Below are positions 24,377 through 32,999 of a stretch of 64,000 nucleotides of DNA, in pieces. Both the position numbers and the translations under genes were made by a program. This DNA comes from JBEDUK01 sp963781595 (GTDB lineage: Bacteria > Actinomycetota > UBA4738): the NCBI GenBank assembly GCA_963781595.1, contig CAWAGG010000001.1, positions 186,001-250,000 on the forward strand. Reading direction: 5' to 3'. The notes below the pieces were generated by a model. The model saw only the letters and a program-made list of their open reading frames with translations. It had not been told where the DNA came from and did no database searches. Positions within the stretch are counted from its first letter, which is position 1. Each line of letters starts with the position of its first letter.

Positions 24377-25636
24377 TCAGTCGGCGAGCCCGAGGATGCC
24401 GGCCATCTGGCGGGCGGCGCGCAACCCCGTCGTGATGGCGCCGTTCATCGTCCCGACGGCCGAGGCCGTGTGCTCGCCGGCGAACACCAGGCGCCCGACC
24501 GGTTCGGCGAACAGCTCCCGGCGGTCGAACGACCGGTTGTCGAACGCCGCGTAGCAGCCACGCGCCAGGGGATCCTGCCCCCACACCGCCATGACGGGGT
24601 CGCCCGCAGGCCGAACGTCCGGGTTCAGCGCCAGCATCCGCTCGAGCCACGGCGCCGGGTCCCCGCCCGAGGTGGCGAGGGCACGCATCGCGGCCGGCGA
24701 CCCGGCGAACGCGGTCAGCGCGGCCCGGGGCGAACCGCCCTCGCCGAGCGCCGCCCAGCACCAGAACGGCGCCTCGACGTCCTGGATCGCTCGCGGTGCC
24801 GGCGGCGGAGCCGCCGGCACCGCGAGCTTCGCCGCCACCCCCATCGGCAACTCCCGGTAGGCCACGGCGACGGCGTCCGGAAGCCGAGGCTCGAACGTCA
24901 CCTCCGGCACGACGGGCGCAGGGATCGCCACCACGGCCGCGTCGCCGTCCACCGTGAACGGCGACGCGCGCGACTCCCCGCGTACCGTCAAGCCGCCGCC
25001 GGAATGGTCAATCTGCTTGACGATATGGCCGAGCCGAACGTCCGGCAGCCGAGCCGCCACGGCATCCGCGATCCGCTGGTTCCCACCCTCGGTCCGAAGG
25101 TCGCTCGCATCCCCAGGCTTCGAGCCGCCGTACCCGTCGGCGGCGCGGAGCGCGACGTTCGCCAGGTCCTGTCCGAACGTCCCCTGCAGGCGTGCGCGCA
25201 CGGTCGCACGCTGGCGATCATCGATGGGGAGACCCTCGATCAGCGCACCCAAGGTCGTTCGGGCCACCTCGGCGGACGAGAGCTCGGCCCGCGCGGCGGC
25301 CATCGCCTGCAGCGCTTCATCCTGCTCGGCGAGGCTCGCCCCGAGCGGACCTGGCGCCTCGCGCCGCCGGTACGCGATGCCGGCCGGCAACAGGCGAACG
25401 CCGACCCGCGCGGCCAGGTCCCGGACCGACGTTTCGGTCGGTTCGATCCACTCGGCGCCAAGCTCCGCGACGGCGCCGTTCGACAGCTCGACGGACCACA
25501 CACGCCCGCCAACGCGGTCGCGCGCCTCCAGCACCGTCACGGCGACGCCACGGCCCGACAGCTCGAGGGCGGCGGCCAGGCCGGCGAACCCCGCGCCGAT
25601 GACGACCACCGACGAAGGGCGGGTTGCGGACGACAT
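24377..25636 (-). CDS. Flavin monoamine oxidase-type amine oxidase
   Basis: 419 residues. The FAD-binding Rossmann motif VVVIGAGFAGLAAALELSGRG is followed by TVLEARDRVGGRVWS (the RxGGR motif). The C-terminal FAD loop reads GRLVFAGEHTASAVGTMNGAITTG, as in monoamine and polyamine oxidases. There is no signal peptide, so it is cytoplasmic. It oxidises a primary or secondary amine to an imine or aldehyde with O2. It diverges from a spermidine/putrescine-type transporter operon across an intergenic region carrying the TGAAC-N4-GTTCA site. This supports the imported compound being its substrate or precursor. Confidence 0.87.
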   Translation of the reverse strand: MSSATRPSSVVVIGAGFAGLAAALELSGRGVAVTVLEARDRVGGRVWSVELSNGAVAELGAEWIEPTETSVRDLAARVGVRLLPAGIAYRRREAPGPLGASLAEQDEALQAMAAARAELSSAEVARTTLGALIEGLPIDDRQRATVRARLQGTFGQDLANVALRAADGYGGSKPGDASDLRTEGGNQRIADAVAARLPDVRLGHIVKQIDHSGGGLTVRGESRASPFTVDGDAAVVAIPAPVVPEVTFEPRLPDAVAVAYRELPMGVAAKLAVPAAPPPAPRAIQDVEAPFWCWAALGEGGSPRAALTAFAGSPAAMRALATSGGDPAPWLERMLALNPDVRPAGDPVMAVWGQDPLARGCYAAFDNRSFDRRELFAEPVGRLVFAGEHTASAVGTMNGAITTGLRAARQMAGILGLAD

Positions 25637-25657
25637 GGCCGCATGGTAGACCCAACC

Positions 25658-25673
25658 CTGAACCGGCGTTCAG
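25658..25673. promoter_or_regulatory. Palindromic operator CTGAACCGGCGTTCAG (amine regulon site 1)
   Basis: Perfect 6-bp arms CTGAAC/GTTCAG around CGGC, between the divergent amine oxidase (start 25636) and substrate-binding protein (start 25743). The same arms recur at 31643 and, with one arm base changed, at 34211. Size and symmetry fit a TetR-family dimer; the TetR gene at 23744 is the nearest candidate. Confidence 0.7.
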
Positions 25674-25742
25674 GATGCCTGTCTATCGTCACGTGCGCCG
25701 TCGAGGGGTTCGACGCACGCGAACAAGGAGGACAGTGCACGG

Positions 25743-27050
25743 ATGCATCCGAAGGAACGACCACCGACAGGCGCAGAGATCGATCGACGCGAGTTCCTGA
25801 AGAAGTCGGCGGGAGCCGCGCTCGCGGTCGCCGGTGGCGCGGCGCTCCTGCTGCCGTGGGGAAGCGCCCCCGCCAACACGGTCCCGCAGATCCAGGAGGC
25901 CGGGTCCGCCTCGAAGGGACCCACGCCGTTCGAGATCGCGACCCCCGACCACCCGCGGACGCTGCCGCTGTTCGACGACAACCCGGCGATCGCCTCGGGC
26001 CTGGCGCCGGAAACGGGGATCAAGTTCCAGATCTACAACTGGGCCGACTACATCTGGCGCAAGGTCGTGAACGACTTCGCCAAGAAGTACGACGTGAAGT
26101 ACTCGATCACGACGTTCGACAACACGAACGAGTTCATCTCGAAGATGTCCGAGGGGTCTGTGCAGTTCGACGTCACCTTTCCCAGCCCGGACCTTCTGGG
26201 CAAGCTCGCGGCGGCGAAGCTCCTGCAGCCGCTGAACCACGACTACCTCCCGAACATCTCCAACGTCTGGCCGGTCCTGCAGGATCCCTACTACGACAAG
26301 GGCTCGCGCTACTCGGTCCCGTACGCGCTGTTCACGACCGGGATCGGCTGGCGCAACGACATGGTGAGCGAGGACATCCCCTCGATGTCGAACCCCTACG
26401 ACATCTTCTGGAACTCGAAGTACCGGGGCAAGACGTTCATCCTCGACGACTACCGCGAGGGGCCGGCCATGGTCCTGCTCCGCAACGGGATCTACGACAT
26501 CAACACCGGCGACCCGAAGCAGCTCGACATGGTCAAGGACCAGCTGCTGCAGCTGATCACCGACGTGAACGTGAAGTACGACGTGAACGACTACACCGAG
26601 CTGCCGGAGGGCCGGGCGGCGATCCATCAGGCGTGGTCGGGCGACATGATCTCCGCGCCGTACTACTTCCCGTCCGGCGGGAAGCCGTTGGCCCAGAAGA
26701 TCAAGACGCTCAGCTACTGGTTCCCGTCGGACGGCCGCGGCCCGATCAACAACGACCTGATCGCGATCCCGAGCAACGCGCAGAACCCGGTCCTCGCGCA
26801 CCTGTTCGTGAACTACCTGCTCGACTCCAAGGTCGCGTACGCGAACTTCGTCAACTTCACGGGCTACCAGCCGCCGATGAACAAGCTCGATCCGGACCGC
26901 CTGATCGCGGACGGCGCCGTTCCGAAGAACCTGGCGAGCACGATCATGCGGCCCGAGGACTTCGAGAAGGGGTTCTTGTACGCGGAGTTGCCGCCCGCGA
27001 CCGACCAGATGTGGCACGCGGTCTGGCAGCAGTTCCAAGCCGGCTCGTGA
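25743..27050 (+). CDS. Polyamine-type ABC transporter substrate-binding protein
   Basis: 435 residues. The N-terminus has a twin-arginine signal (IDRREFLKKSAG, then AALAVAGGAALLLPWG), so it is exported folded. The mature part matches PotD/PotF-type binding proteins: IYNWADYIWRKVVNDFAKKY near the start, STFDNTNEFISKMSEG, AIHQAWSGDMISAPYY and LIAIPSNAQNPVLAH. It captures the substrate for the two permeases encoded downstream. PotD relatives bind putrescine or spermidine, but family members also bind other amines or amino acids. The next gene starts 26 bp later. Confidence 0.88.
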   Translation: MHPKERPPTGAEIDRREFLKKSAGAALAVAGGAALLLPWGSAPANTVPQIQEAGSASKGPTPFEIATPDHPRTLPLFDDNPAIASGLAPETGIKFQIYNWADYIWRKVVNDFAKKYDVKYSITTFDNTNEFISKMSEGSVQFDVTFPSPDLLGKLAAAKLLQPLNHDYLPNISNVWPVLQDPYYDKGSRYSVPYALFTTGIGWRNDMVSEDIPSMSNPYDIFWNSKYRGKTFILDDYREGPAMVLLRNGIYDINTGDPKQLDMVKDQLLQLITDVNVKYDVNDYTELPEGRAAIHQAWSGDMISAPYYFPSGGKPLAQKIKTLSYWFPSDGRGPINNDLIAIPSNAQNPVLAHLFVNYLLDSKVAYANFVNFTGYQPPMNKLDPDRLIADGAVPKNLASTIMRPEDFEKGFLYAELPPATDQMWHAVWQQFQAGS

Positions 27051-27076
27051 CGGCGGACGGATGAGGGCGGGGGGCG

Positions 27077-28111
27077 ATGGCTGAGGCGGGGACGGCCGTC
27101 GGCCTGGGCGACGAGGGCGGGGGCGGCGGCTACGAGCCGGGGTTCGATCCTCTCACGCCGCCCTCCGACCTCGGGCCCGGTCGCCGGACCCGCCGCCGGG
27201 CCCGTGTCGAGCGCAACGACGGGATCAGGTACCCGAGGTTCTTCTGGCCGTCGTTCTCGCTCCCCGCGATCATCGTGTTGCTGTTCCTGTTCGTCCTGCC
27301 CTTCTACGCGATCGCCGCCGTGGCGTTCGGCAAGCTCGACCCGATCTTCCAGACGCCGGTCCCCGTGTGGAACCCGCTGCACTGGAACTTCGCCTCGTTC
27401 CGGTTCGTCGTCCAGCAGACGTTCTTCCAGGGCGGGATCTTCCGCGGCGCGTACCTCCGGACGTTCGCCTACGTGGCGATCGCGGTAGCGCTGTCGCTCC
27501 TGATCGGATACCCGGTCGCGTACTTCATCGCGCGGTACGGGGGGCGGTTCAAGGCCGCGCTGCTCCTGATGCTGATCGCCCCCTTCTGGATCAGCTACCT
27601 GATGCGGATGCTCGCGTGGGTGAACCTGCTCCAAGTCGACGGCCTCGTGAACAAGACGCTCCTGCGGCTGAACATCATCGCGACGCCGATCGACTGGCTC
27701 ACGGCGAAGCCGTACACGGTGATCCTCGGGCTCGTCTACGGCTACATCCCGTACATGATCCTGCCGCTCTTCGCGTCGCTCGACAGGATCCACCCGTCGC
27801 TGCTGGAGGCCTCGCGCGACCTGGGTGCGGGCCGATTCCAGACATTCCGGCGCGTCACGCTTCCGCTGTCCCGCCAAGCGATCCTGGCGGGAACCGTGAT
27901 CGTGATGCTGCCGATGTTCGGCGACTACTACACGAACAACATGCTGTCGAACTCACCCAAGACGAGCATGCTGGCGAACCTGATCGACGACTCGATCAAC
28001 AGCCCCCTCGTCGCGCAGGCCGCATCCATCGTGATCATCATGATGTTCATCTTGCTGATCCCGATGCTCTACTACCTCTACGAGACGAACAAGGCGGCGC
28101 GCGAAGCATGA
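27077..28111 (+). CDS. Polyamine-type ABC transporter permease, PotB-like
   Basis: 344 residues. A hydrophilic Gly/Arg-rich N-terminal extension of ~60 residues precedes six membrane helices, beginning at FSLPAIIVLLFLFVLPFYAI. The cytoplasmic EAA loop reads EASRDLGAGRFQTFRRVTLPLS and contacts the ATPase. The order SBP-PotB-PotC on this strand with potA converging is complete for a type I importer. The start at 27077 (ATG) is preceded by GGGCGGGGGG. Its stop overlaps the potC-like ATG by four bases. Confidence 0.9.
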   Translation: MAEAGTAVGLGDEGGGGGYEPGFDPLTPPSDLGPGRRTRRRARVERNDGIRYPRFFWPSFSLPAIIVLLFLFVLPFYAIAAVAFGKLDPIFQTPVPVWNPLHWNFASFRFVVQQTFFQGGIFRGAYLRTFAYVAIAVALSLLIGYPVAYFIARYGGRFKAALLLMLIAPFWISYLMRMLAWVNLLQVDGLVNKTLLRLNIIATPIDWLTAKPYTVILGLVYGYIPYMILPLFASLDRIHPSLLEASRDLGAGRFQTFRRVTLPLSRQAILAGTVIVMLPMFGDYYTNNMLSNSPKTSMLANLIDDSINSPLVAQAASIVIIMMFILLIPMLYYLYETNKAAREA

Positions 28112-29052
28112 GTGCGGAGACCCTCGACGCGACCTCGGCCCCCGCGACGACCAGCGCGGCTCAGCGCGTCCCGCTGACCAAGCGGCTGCGCACGGCTGTG
28201 TCCAACCCCTGGGGGAAGCCGCGGTTCCTCTTCGTGCTGACGATGGCGTACCTCGTGTGGTCGATCCTGCCCGTCGCGATCGCGGTGCTCTTCTCGTTCA
28301 ACGCCGGTCGGTCCCGTTCGACGTTCCAGGGCTTCTCGCTGCGCTGGTACACGTGGGACCCGGGCTCCGTCATGAACGACCCATCGTTCCGCGGAGCGCT
28401 CGCCCAGAGCGTCAAGCTGTCGGTCATCACGATGCTGGTCGCGGTGCCCCTCGGCACCGCGTTCGCGATCGCCCTCGACCGGTGGCGTGGCCGAGGCTCG
28501 GGTACGTCGAACTTCGTGATGCTGTTCTCATTCGTCACACCGGAGATCGTGATGGGCGTCTCGCTGTTCCTGGTGTTCGCGAAGCTGCTGCTGTTCATCC
28601 CCCTCGGGACGACGGCGCAAGTGCTCGGTCTCATCACGTTCGAGATGGCGTTCGCCGTGATCATCGTGCGCGCGCGCCTGCTGTCGATCGGGCGCGAGTA
28701 CGAGGAGGCCGCGATGGACCTGGGCGCCTCGCCGGTCCAGTCGCTCCGGCTCGCGCTGCTCCCGCTGTTGGCCCCGGCGATCGTCGCGAGCTTCATGCTG
28801 GTCTTCGCCGACACCTTCGACGACTTCGTGATCGTCCGTTACCTGTCGTCGAACGCCTCGACCGAGACGGTGTCGATCAAGATCTACGACACGGCGCGTG
28901 CCGCGGTGACGCCGGCGTTGAACGCGCTCGCCACCCTGATGCTGTTCTCGACGATGATCGCCGTCGGCGTCGGGTTCCTGATCTACCGCTGGCTGACGAA
29001 GGGCGAACGCACGGCCACCTCGTCGCTGGACACGTTCGCCGCGCAGCTGTAG
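28108..29052 (+). CDS. Polyamine-type ABC transporter permease, PotC-like
   Basis: 314 residues from ATG 28108 (overlapping the previous TGA). Six helices follow a polar N-terminus; the first is RFLFVLTMAYLVWSILPVAIAVLFSF. The EAA loop is EEAAMDLGASPVQSLRLALLPLLAPA. It pairs with the PotB-like permease to form the channel. The ATP-binding subunit is encoded convergently only 8 bp beyond its stop, an unusual split of a pot operon. Confidence 0.9.
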   Translation: MSAETLDATSAPATTSAAQRVPLTKRLRTAVSNPWGKPRFLFVLTMAYLVWSILPVAIAVLFSFNAGRSRSTFQGFSLRWYTWDPGSVMNDPSFRGALAQSVKLSVITMLVAVPLGTAFAIALDRWRGRGSGTSNFVMLFSFVTPEIVMGVSLFLVFAKLLLFIPLGTTAQVLGLITFEMAFAVIIVRARLLSIGREYEEAAMDLGASPVQSLRLALLPLLAPAIVASFMLVFADTFDDFVIVRYLSSNASTETVSIKIYDTARAAVTPALNALATLMLFSTMIAVGVGFLIYRWLTKGERTATSSLDTFAAQL

Positions 29053-29060
29053 ACGCGGCC

Positions 29061-30191
29061 TCAGCCGACCGCGAGCACCCGCAGCGCGTCGGGCGCGAGG
29101 ACCACGCTGACGGGCGTGCCCTGCCGGAAGGGCAGGGCGTCGCCCTGGTTCTGGATCAGCGCCTGGATCAGGTCGCCGGGGGCGAGACGAACGATCACCT
29201 GCGTGCTGCTGCCCAGGAACACGAGGCGCTCGACCATGCCGGGGATCCGATTGTCGCCGTTCGCGTTCGCCGTCGCGCTGCCGGCCGGGTCGCCGGCGCC
29301 GTCGGTATGGGGCTCCAGCCGGACGCGTTCGGGCCGGATCGTGAGCTTCACGTCGCCGACCGCGTCGAGGTTGCCGCTCGTCGCGCGCATCCGGAAATCC
29401 CCCATCCGAACCGTCGCCGCGCCGTCCGTCCGCGCCTCGCAGCTCGCCTCCATCAGGTTCGACACCCCGAGGAAGTCCGCGACGTAGGCGGTCGACGGCT
29501 CCTCGTAGATCTGGCGCGGCGGCCCGATCTGCTCGATCAGCCCGACGTTCATGACGGCGAGCCGGTCCGACATCGTCAGGGCCTCCTCCTGGTCGTGGGT
29601 CACGTAGATGAACGTGATCCCGACCTCCTCCTGGAGGGCCTTGAGCTCGACCTGCAGGGCCTTGCGGAGCTTCGCGTCCAGGGCGCCGAGAGGCTCGTCG
29701 AGAAGCAGGACCTTCGGTTCGAGGATCAGCGCACGCGCCAGCGCCACCCGCTGCTGCTGACCGCCGGAGAGCTGCGAGGGCTTGCGTCGGTCGAAGCCCG
29801 CCAGGTGCACGAGCGAGAGCGCCTGCTGGACCTTCGCCCGCTTCTCGTCCTTCGGCATGGTGCGGAACCGCAGGCCGAACGCGACGTTGTCGTGGACGTT
29901 CAGGTGCGGGAACAGCGCGTAGCTCTGGAACACCGTGTTCACGCCGCGCTTGTTCGGTGGGACGTCCGCGACGTCGACGCCGTCCAGCAGGATCTGCCCC
30001 GTCGTCGGGCGTTCGAACCCGGCGATCATGCGGAGCGTCGTCGTCTTCCCGCACCCCGACGGCCCGAGCAAAGAGAAGAACTCGCCGGCCTGCACGGTCA
30101 GATCGATCCCGGCGACCGCCGGCGGCGCGTCGCCGAAGCGCTTCGTCAGTCCGACGAGCCGAACCTCACCGCCATGCGTCGCCTGGGCCAT
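29061..30191 (-). CDS. Polyamine-type ABC transporter ATP-binding protein, PotA-like
   Basis: 376 residues with Walker A LGPSGCGKTTT, Q-loop FQSYALFPHLNVHDNVAFG, signature LSGGQQQRVALARAL, Walker B VLLLDEPLGALDAKLR and the H-loop in IYVTHDQEEALTMSDR. The C-terminal ~130 residues form the TOBE regulatory domain (LTIRPERVRLEPHTDG). It powers the transporter encoded at 25743-29052. It is transcribed on the opposite strand, downstream of the aminotransferase gene (18 bp gap), so it probably shares that promoter and its TGAAC-N4-GTTCA operator. Confidence 0.92.
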   Translation of the reverse strand: MAQATHGGEVRLVGLTKRFGDAPPAVAGIDLTVQAGEFFSLLGPSGCGKTTTLRMIAGFERPTTGQILLDGVDVADVPPNKRGVNTVFQSYALFPHLNVHDNVAFGLRFRTMPKDEKRAKVQQALSLVHLAGFDRRKPSQLSGGQQQRVALARALILEPKVLLLDEPLGALDAKLRKALQVELKALQEEVGITFIYVTHDQEEALTMSDRLAVMNVGLIEQIGPPRQIYEEPSTAYVADFLGVSNLMEASCEARTDGAATVRMGDFRMRATSGNLDAVGDVKLTIRPERVRLEPHTDGAGDPAGSATANANGDNRIPGMVERLVFLGSSTQVIVRLAPGDLIQALIQNQGDALPFRQGTPVSVVLAPDALRVLAVG

Positions 30192-30209
30192 CGGCTCGGG
30201 TCCCCCCCT

Positions 30210-31598
30210 CTACGCGCGGAGCGCCTTCGCGAACGTCGCCACGTTCTCGACGAACAGCCGGACGTCGTCCTCGGTGTGCTGGACGGAGAGCATCCATTGT
30301 TCGGCCTTCCCCCACGGCGGGAGGAACACGCCGCCGTTGTGCTGGAAGAGCCAGAGCGCGTGGCTGTACCGCCCGTCGATCGCCACGTAGTCCCGGTAGT
30401 CGGTGACGGTCGTCGGCGAGAACGTGATGCTCCCCTTCGCGCCGATCGCCTCGACGTACGCGGGCAGCTCGTACCGGTCGATCACCGCGTTGCAGCCGTC
30501 GACCATGACGGTGCGGAGCTTCGCGAAGTGCTCGTACGCGTCGGGCGTCAGGATCTGGGTCAGCGTCGCCCGCGCGGCCGCCATCGTGAGCGGGTTGCCG
30601 TTGAACGTCCCCACCTGGTCGTACTCGCCGCGGGCGATGACGGACATCACCTCCTCGCTCCCACCGATCGCCCCGCAGGGTACCCCGCCGCCCAGCGCCT
30701 TCGCCAGACACACGATGTCGGGCGTGACGCCGAACGCCTTCGTCGCCCCGCCGGGGTGGATCGTGAGGCCGGTCTTCACCTCGTCGAACGTCAGCAGCGC
30801 GCCGTGCTCGCGGGTGATCCGCCGCACGCCCTCGAGGTAGCCGGGCGCCGTGGAGAGCACGATGCCGCAGTTCATCATCACGGCTTCCATGATCATGCCC
30901 GCGATCTGGCCCTCGTTCTCGGCGAAGATCCGCTCGAGGACCTCGAGATCGTTGAACGGCGCGACGCGCGTGAGCTCGATGATCTCGACCGGGATCCCGG
31001 ACGACGCGGGCGCGCTGAACGGGTGATCGTTCGGGCCTAGCTCGTCGCCCTCCTGGTACACGGAGACCTGCACCGAGTCGTGGTGCCCGTGGTAGCTGCC
31101 CTCGATCTTGACGATCTTCGGCCGCCCGGTCGCGGCACGCATCAGGTGGATCGCGTCCATCGTCGCCTCGGTGCCGGAGTTGCCGAACCGCCACAGGGGC
31201 AGGCCGAACCGCTCGGCGAGGTTCTCGGCGACGACGATCGAATCCGGGGTGGGCTGCGCGAAGTGCGTCCCCTCCGTGACACGGCGCTGGACCGCCTCGA
31301 CGATCTTCGGGTGGGCGTGGCCGACGGCCATCACGCCGTAGCCGTTGTGCAGGTCGACCAGCTCGTGACCGTCGACGTCCCAGACCTTGGATCCCAGGCC
31401 ACGTTCGATCCAGACGGGGCGCGGGCGCGCGATCTGCCACGATGACGTCACGCCGCCGGCGAGGTGGCGTTCGGCCCGGAGCTGCATCTCCGCAGCTCGA
31501 GGGCGGTTCGCGACGAAGATCGCCTCCTGCTCGGCGATCAGCTCGTCGAGCCTGGCGGCGTCGCGGTCGACGGCCCGTTCCGCTTCCGCGGTGGCCAT
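30210..31598 (-). CDS. Class III aminotransferase (GSA aminomutase-like)
   Basis: 462 residues from ATG 31598, which has GAGGGAG 8-14 bases upstream; the upstream open frame is ignored. PLP-enzyme motifs are FGNSGTEATMDAIHLMRAATGRPKIVKIEGSYHGHHD, the PLP-Asp segment LTFDEVKTGLTIHPGG, and CLAKALGGGVPCGAIGG with the Schiff-base lysine. It resembles glutamate-1-semialdehyde aminomutase, but it lacks a haem-biosynthesis context and sits in an amine locus. It more likely transaminates an omega-amino compound derived from the imported substrate. It diverges from the Rieske oxygenase gene over a shared operator. Confidence 0.87.
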   Translation of the reverse strand: MATAEAERAVDRDAARLDELIAEQEAIFVANRPRAAEMQLRAERHLAGGVTSSWQIARPRPVWIERGLGSKVWDVDGHELVDLHNGYGVMAVGHAHPKIVEAVQRRVTEGTHFAQPTPDSIVVAENLAERFGLPLWRFGNSGTEATMDAIHLMRAATGRPKIVKIEGSYHGHHDSVQVSVYQEGDELGPNDHPFSAPASSGIPVEIIELTRVAPFNDLEVLERIFAENEGQIAGMIMEAVMMNCGIVLSTAPGYLEGVRRITREHGALLTFDEVKTGLTIHPGGATKAFGVTPDIVCLAKALGGGVPCGAIGGSEEVMSVIARGEYDQVGTFNGNPLTMAAARATLTQILTPDAYEHFAKLRTVMVDGCNAVIDRYELPAYVEAIGAKGSITFSPTTVTDYRDYVAIDGRYSHALWLFQHNGGVFLPPWGKAEQWMLSVQHTEDDVRLFVENVATFAKALRA

Positions 31599-31642
31599 GT
31601 CTCGTTCACTCCCTCTCGCTCGCGGGCACGTTCCCCGTGAAG

Positions 31643-31658
31643 CTGAACGGCGGTTCAG
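31643..31658. promoter_or_regulatory. Palindromic operator CTGAACGGCGGTTCAG (amine regulon site 2)
   Basis: Arms CTGAAC/GTTCAG around GGCG, between the divergent aminotransferase (31598) and Rieske oxygenase (31765) genes. A TATACG sequence directly follows (31659-31664) and may be the -10 of the rightward promoter, so a bound repressor would block polymerase. It has the same core as sites at 25658 and 34211. Confidence 0.72.
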
Positions 31659-31764
31659 TATACGATGGGGGTCGCTCCGGAGGGAACACGCGTTCGTTCC
31701 TGCGTGCCTGGAGCCCGTTCCAGGTCGTGAGAGCATCGCCGAGGGAGCGAGGGGGTGGGAGAGG

Positions 31765-32967
31765 ATGAAGGCTCCGATCGAGGTCGCGGCGGTCGAACGA
31801 GCGCTGGCGCCGTTCGGTCACAGCCGAACGCTGCCCGCCGAGACGTATACCTCCCCCGACCTGCTGGCCTGGGAGCGCGAGCACTTCTTCGAGGCGTCGT
31901 GGGTCTGCGTGGGCCGGTCGTCCGACGTCCCGGAGACGGGCGCGCAGAAGGCCGTCGACATCGGGAACGAAGGCGTGTTGCTGGTCCGCAATGCGGACGG
32001 CGAGCTGCGCGGGTTCTCGAACGTCTGCCGTCACCGCGGCCACCAGCTCCTGCAGGCCGGCGAGTGCACGGTCAACAAGGCGATCGTGTGCCCGTACCAC
32101 ACGTGGACGTACGGCCTCGACGGGGCCCTCCGGGGCGCGCCGTCGTTCAAGGAGGCGGGTTCGCTCGACAAGACGGAGTTCCCACTGATCGAGGTCGGGG
32201 TGGCCGAGTGGCTCGGGTGGGTGTTCGTCAACGCCTCCGGATCGGCGCCGCCGTTCGCGGAACACGTCGGGAACCTGGCCGAGGAGGTCCTCGGGATCTA
32301 CGAGCCGGAGCGACTCGTCGCGGCCGCGACGCACGACTACGTGATCGACGCGAACTGGAAGCTGGTCGCGGAGAACTACCACGAGTGCTACCACTGCTCG
32401 AACATCCACCCCGCGCTGTGCAAGGTGACGCCGATCGAGAGCGGCCTGGACTACGTGCCGACCGGCGTCTGGGCGGGCGGCAACATGGAGCTGTTCGACT
32501 TCGCCAAGACGATGTCGTTCACCGGCGAGTCCGGCGGTGTGATGCTCCGAGGTCTGGACGAAGCGAAGCGTCGCGAGGTGCAATACTGCCACCTGTTCCC
32601 GAACGTGCTGATCAGCGCGCACCCCGACTACGTGATGACGCACCGGCTGGTGCCGCTGGAGCCCGGCAGGACGTTCATCGAGTGCCAGTGGCTGTTCCCG
32701 CCGGAGGCGTTCGAGCTGTCCGGGTTCTCGCCTGCGTACGCCGTGGACTTCTGGGACGTGACGAACCGCGAGGACTGGGGCGCGTGCGAATCGGTCCAGC
32801 GCGCGACCGCGTACCGTGGCTTCCGTCCCGGCCCCCTGTCGGCGCGCGAGTCGACCGTGTACCAAGCGATCACGATCGTCGCGCGCGGGTACCTCGATGG
32901 GCGGCTTTCGCCACCTGCCGTGTCCCTCGCGCGGCTGATGGACCCGGCGGCCGCGTCCGGAGCCTGA
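31765..32967 (+). CDS. Rieske non-haem iron oxygenase, alpha subunit
   Basis: 400 residues from ATG 31765, preceded by GGGAGAGG; the longer open frame upstream belongs to the opposite-strand gene. The [2Fe-2S] Rieske motif is CRHRGH...CPYHTW (about residues 87-112). The catalytic domain has the mononuclear-iron histidines in NYHECYHCSNIHPAL (about 208-223). The protein resembles quaternary-amine demethylases and monooxygenases (glycine betaine, stachydrine, carnitine type) more than aromatic dioxygenases. There is no beta subunit gene, and no reductase is encoded in the window. Context suggests attack on an N-methylated or amine substrate, which is inference. Confidence 0.88.
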   Translation: MKAPIEVAAVERALAPFGHSRTLPAETYTSPDLLAWEREHFFEASWVCVGRSSDVPETGAQKAVDIGNEGVLLVRNADGELRGFSNVCRHRGHQLLQAGECTVNKAIVCPYHTWTYGLDGALRGAPSFKEAGSLDKTEFPLIEVGVAEWLGWVFVNASGSAPPFAEHVGNLAEEVLGIYEPERLVAAATHDYVIDANWKLVAENYHECYHCSNIHPALCKVTPIESGLDYVPTGVWAGGNMELFDFAKTMSFTGESGGVMLRGLDEAKRREVQYCHLFPNVLISAHPDYVMTHRLVPLEPGRTFIECQWLFPPEAFELSGFSPAYAVDFWDVTNREDWGACESVQRATAYRGFRPGPLSARESTVYQAITIVARGYLDGRLSPPAVSLARLMDPAAASGA

Positions 32968-32999
32968 GACTCTGGCGATGCAACCCTAGCCGGGACGCG

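Noticed and set aside
30166..31440. 424-codon minus-strand open frame overlapping the aminotransferase
   Set aside because: It is out of frame with the clear PLP enzyme and Arg-rich throughout; a shadow.
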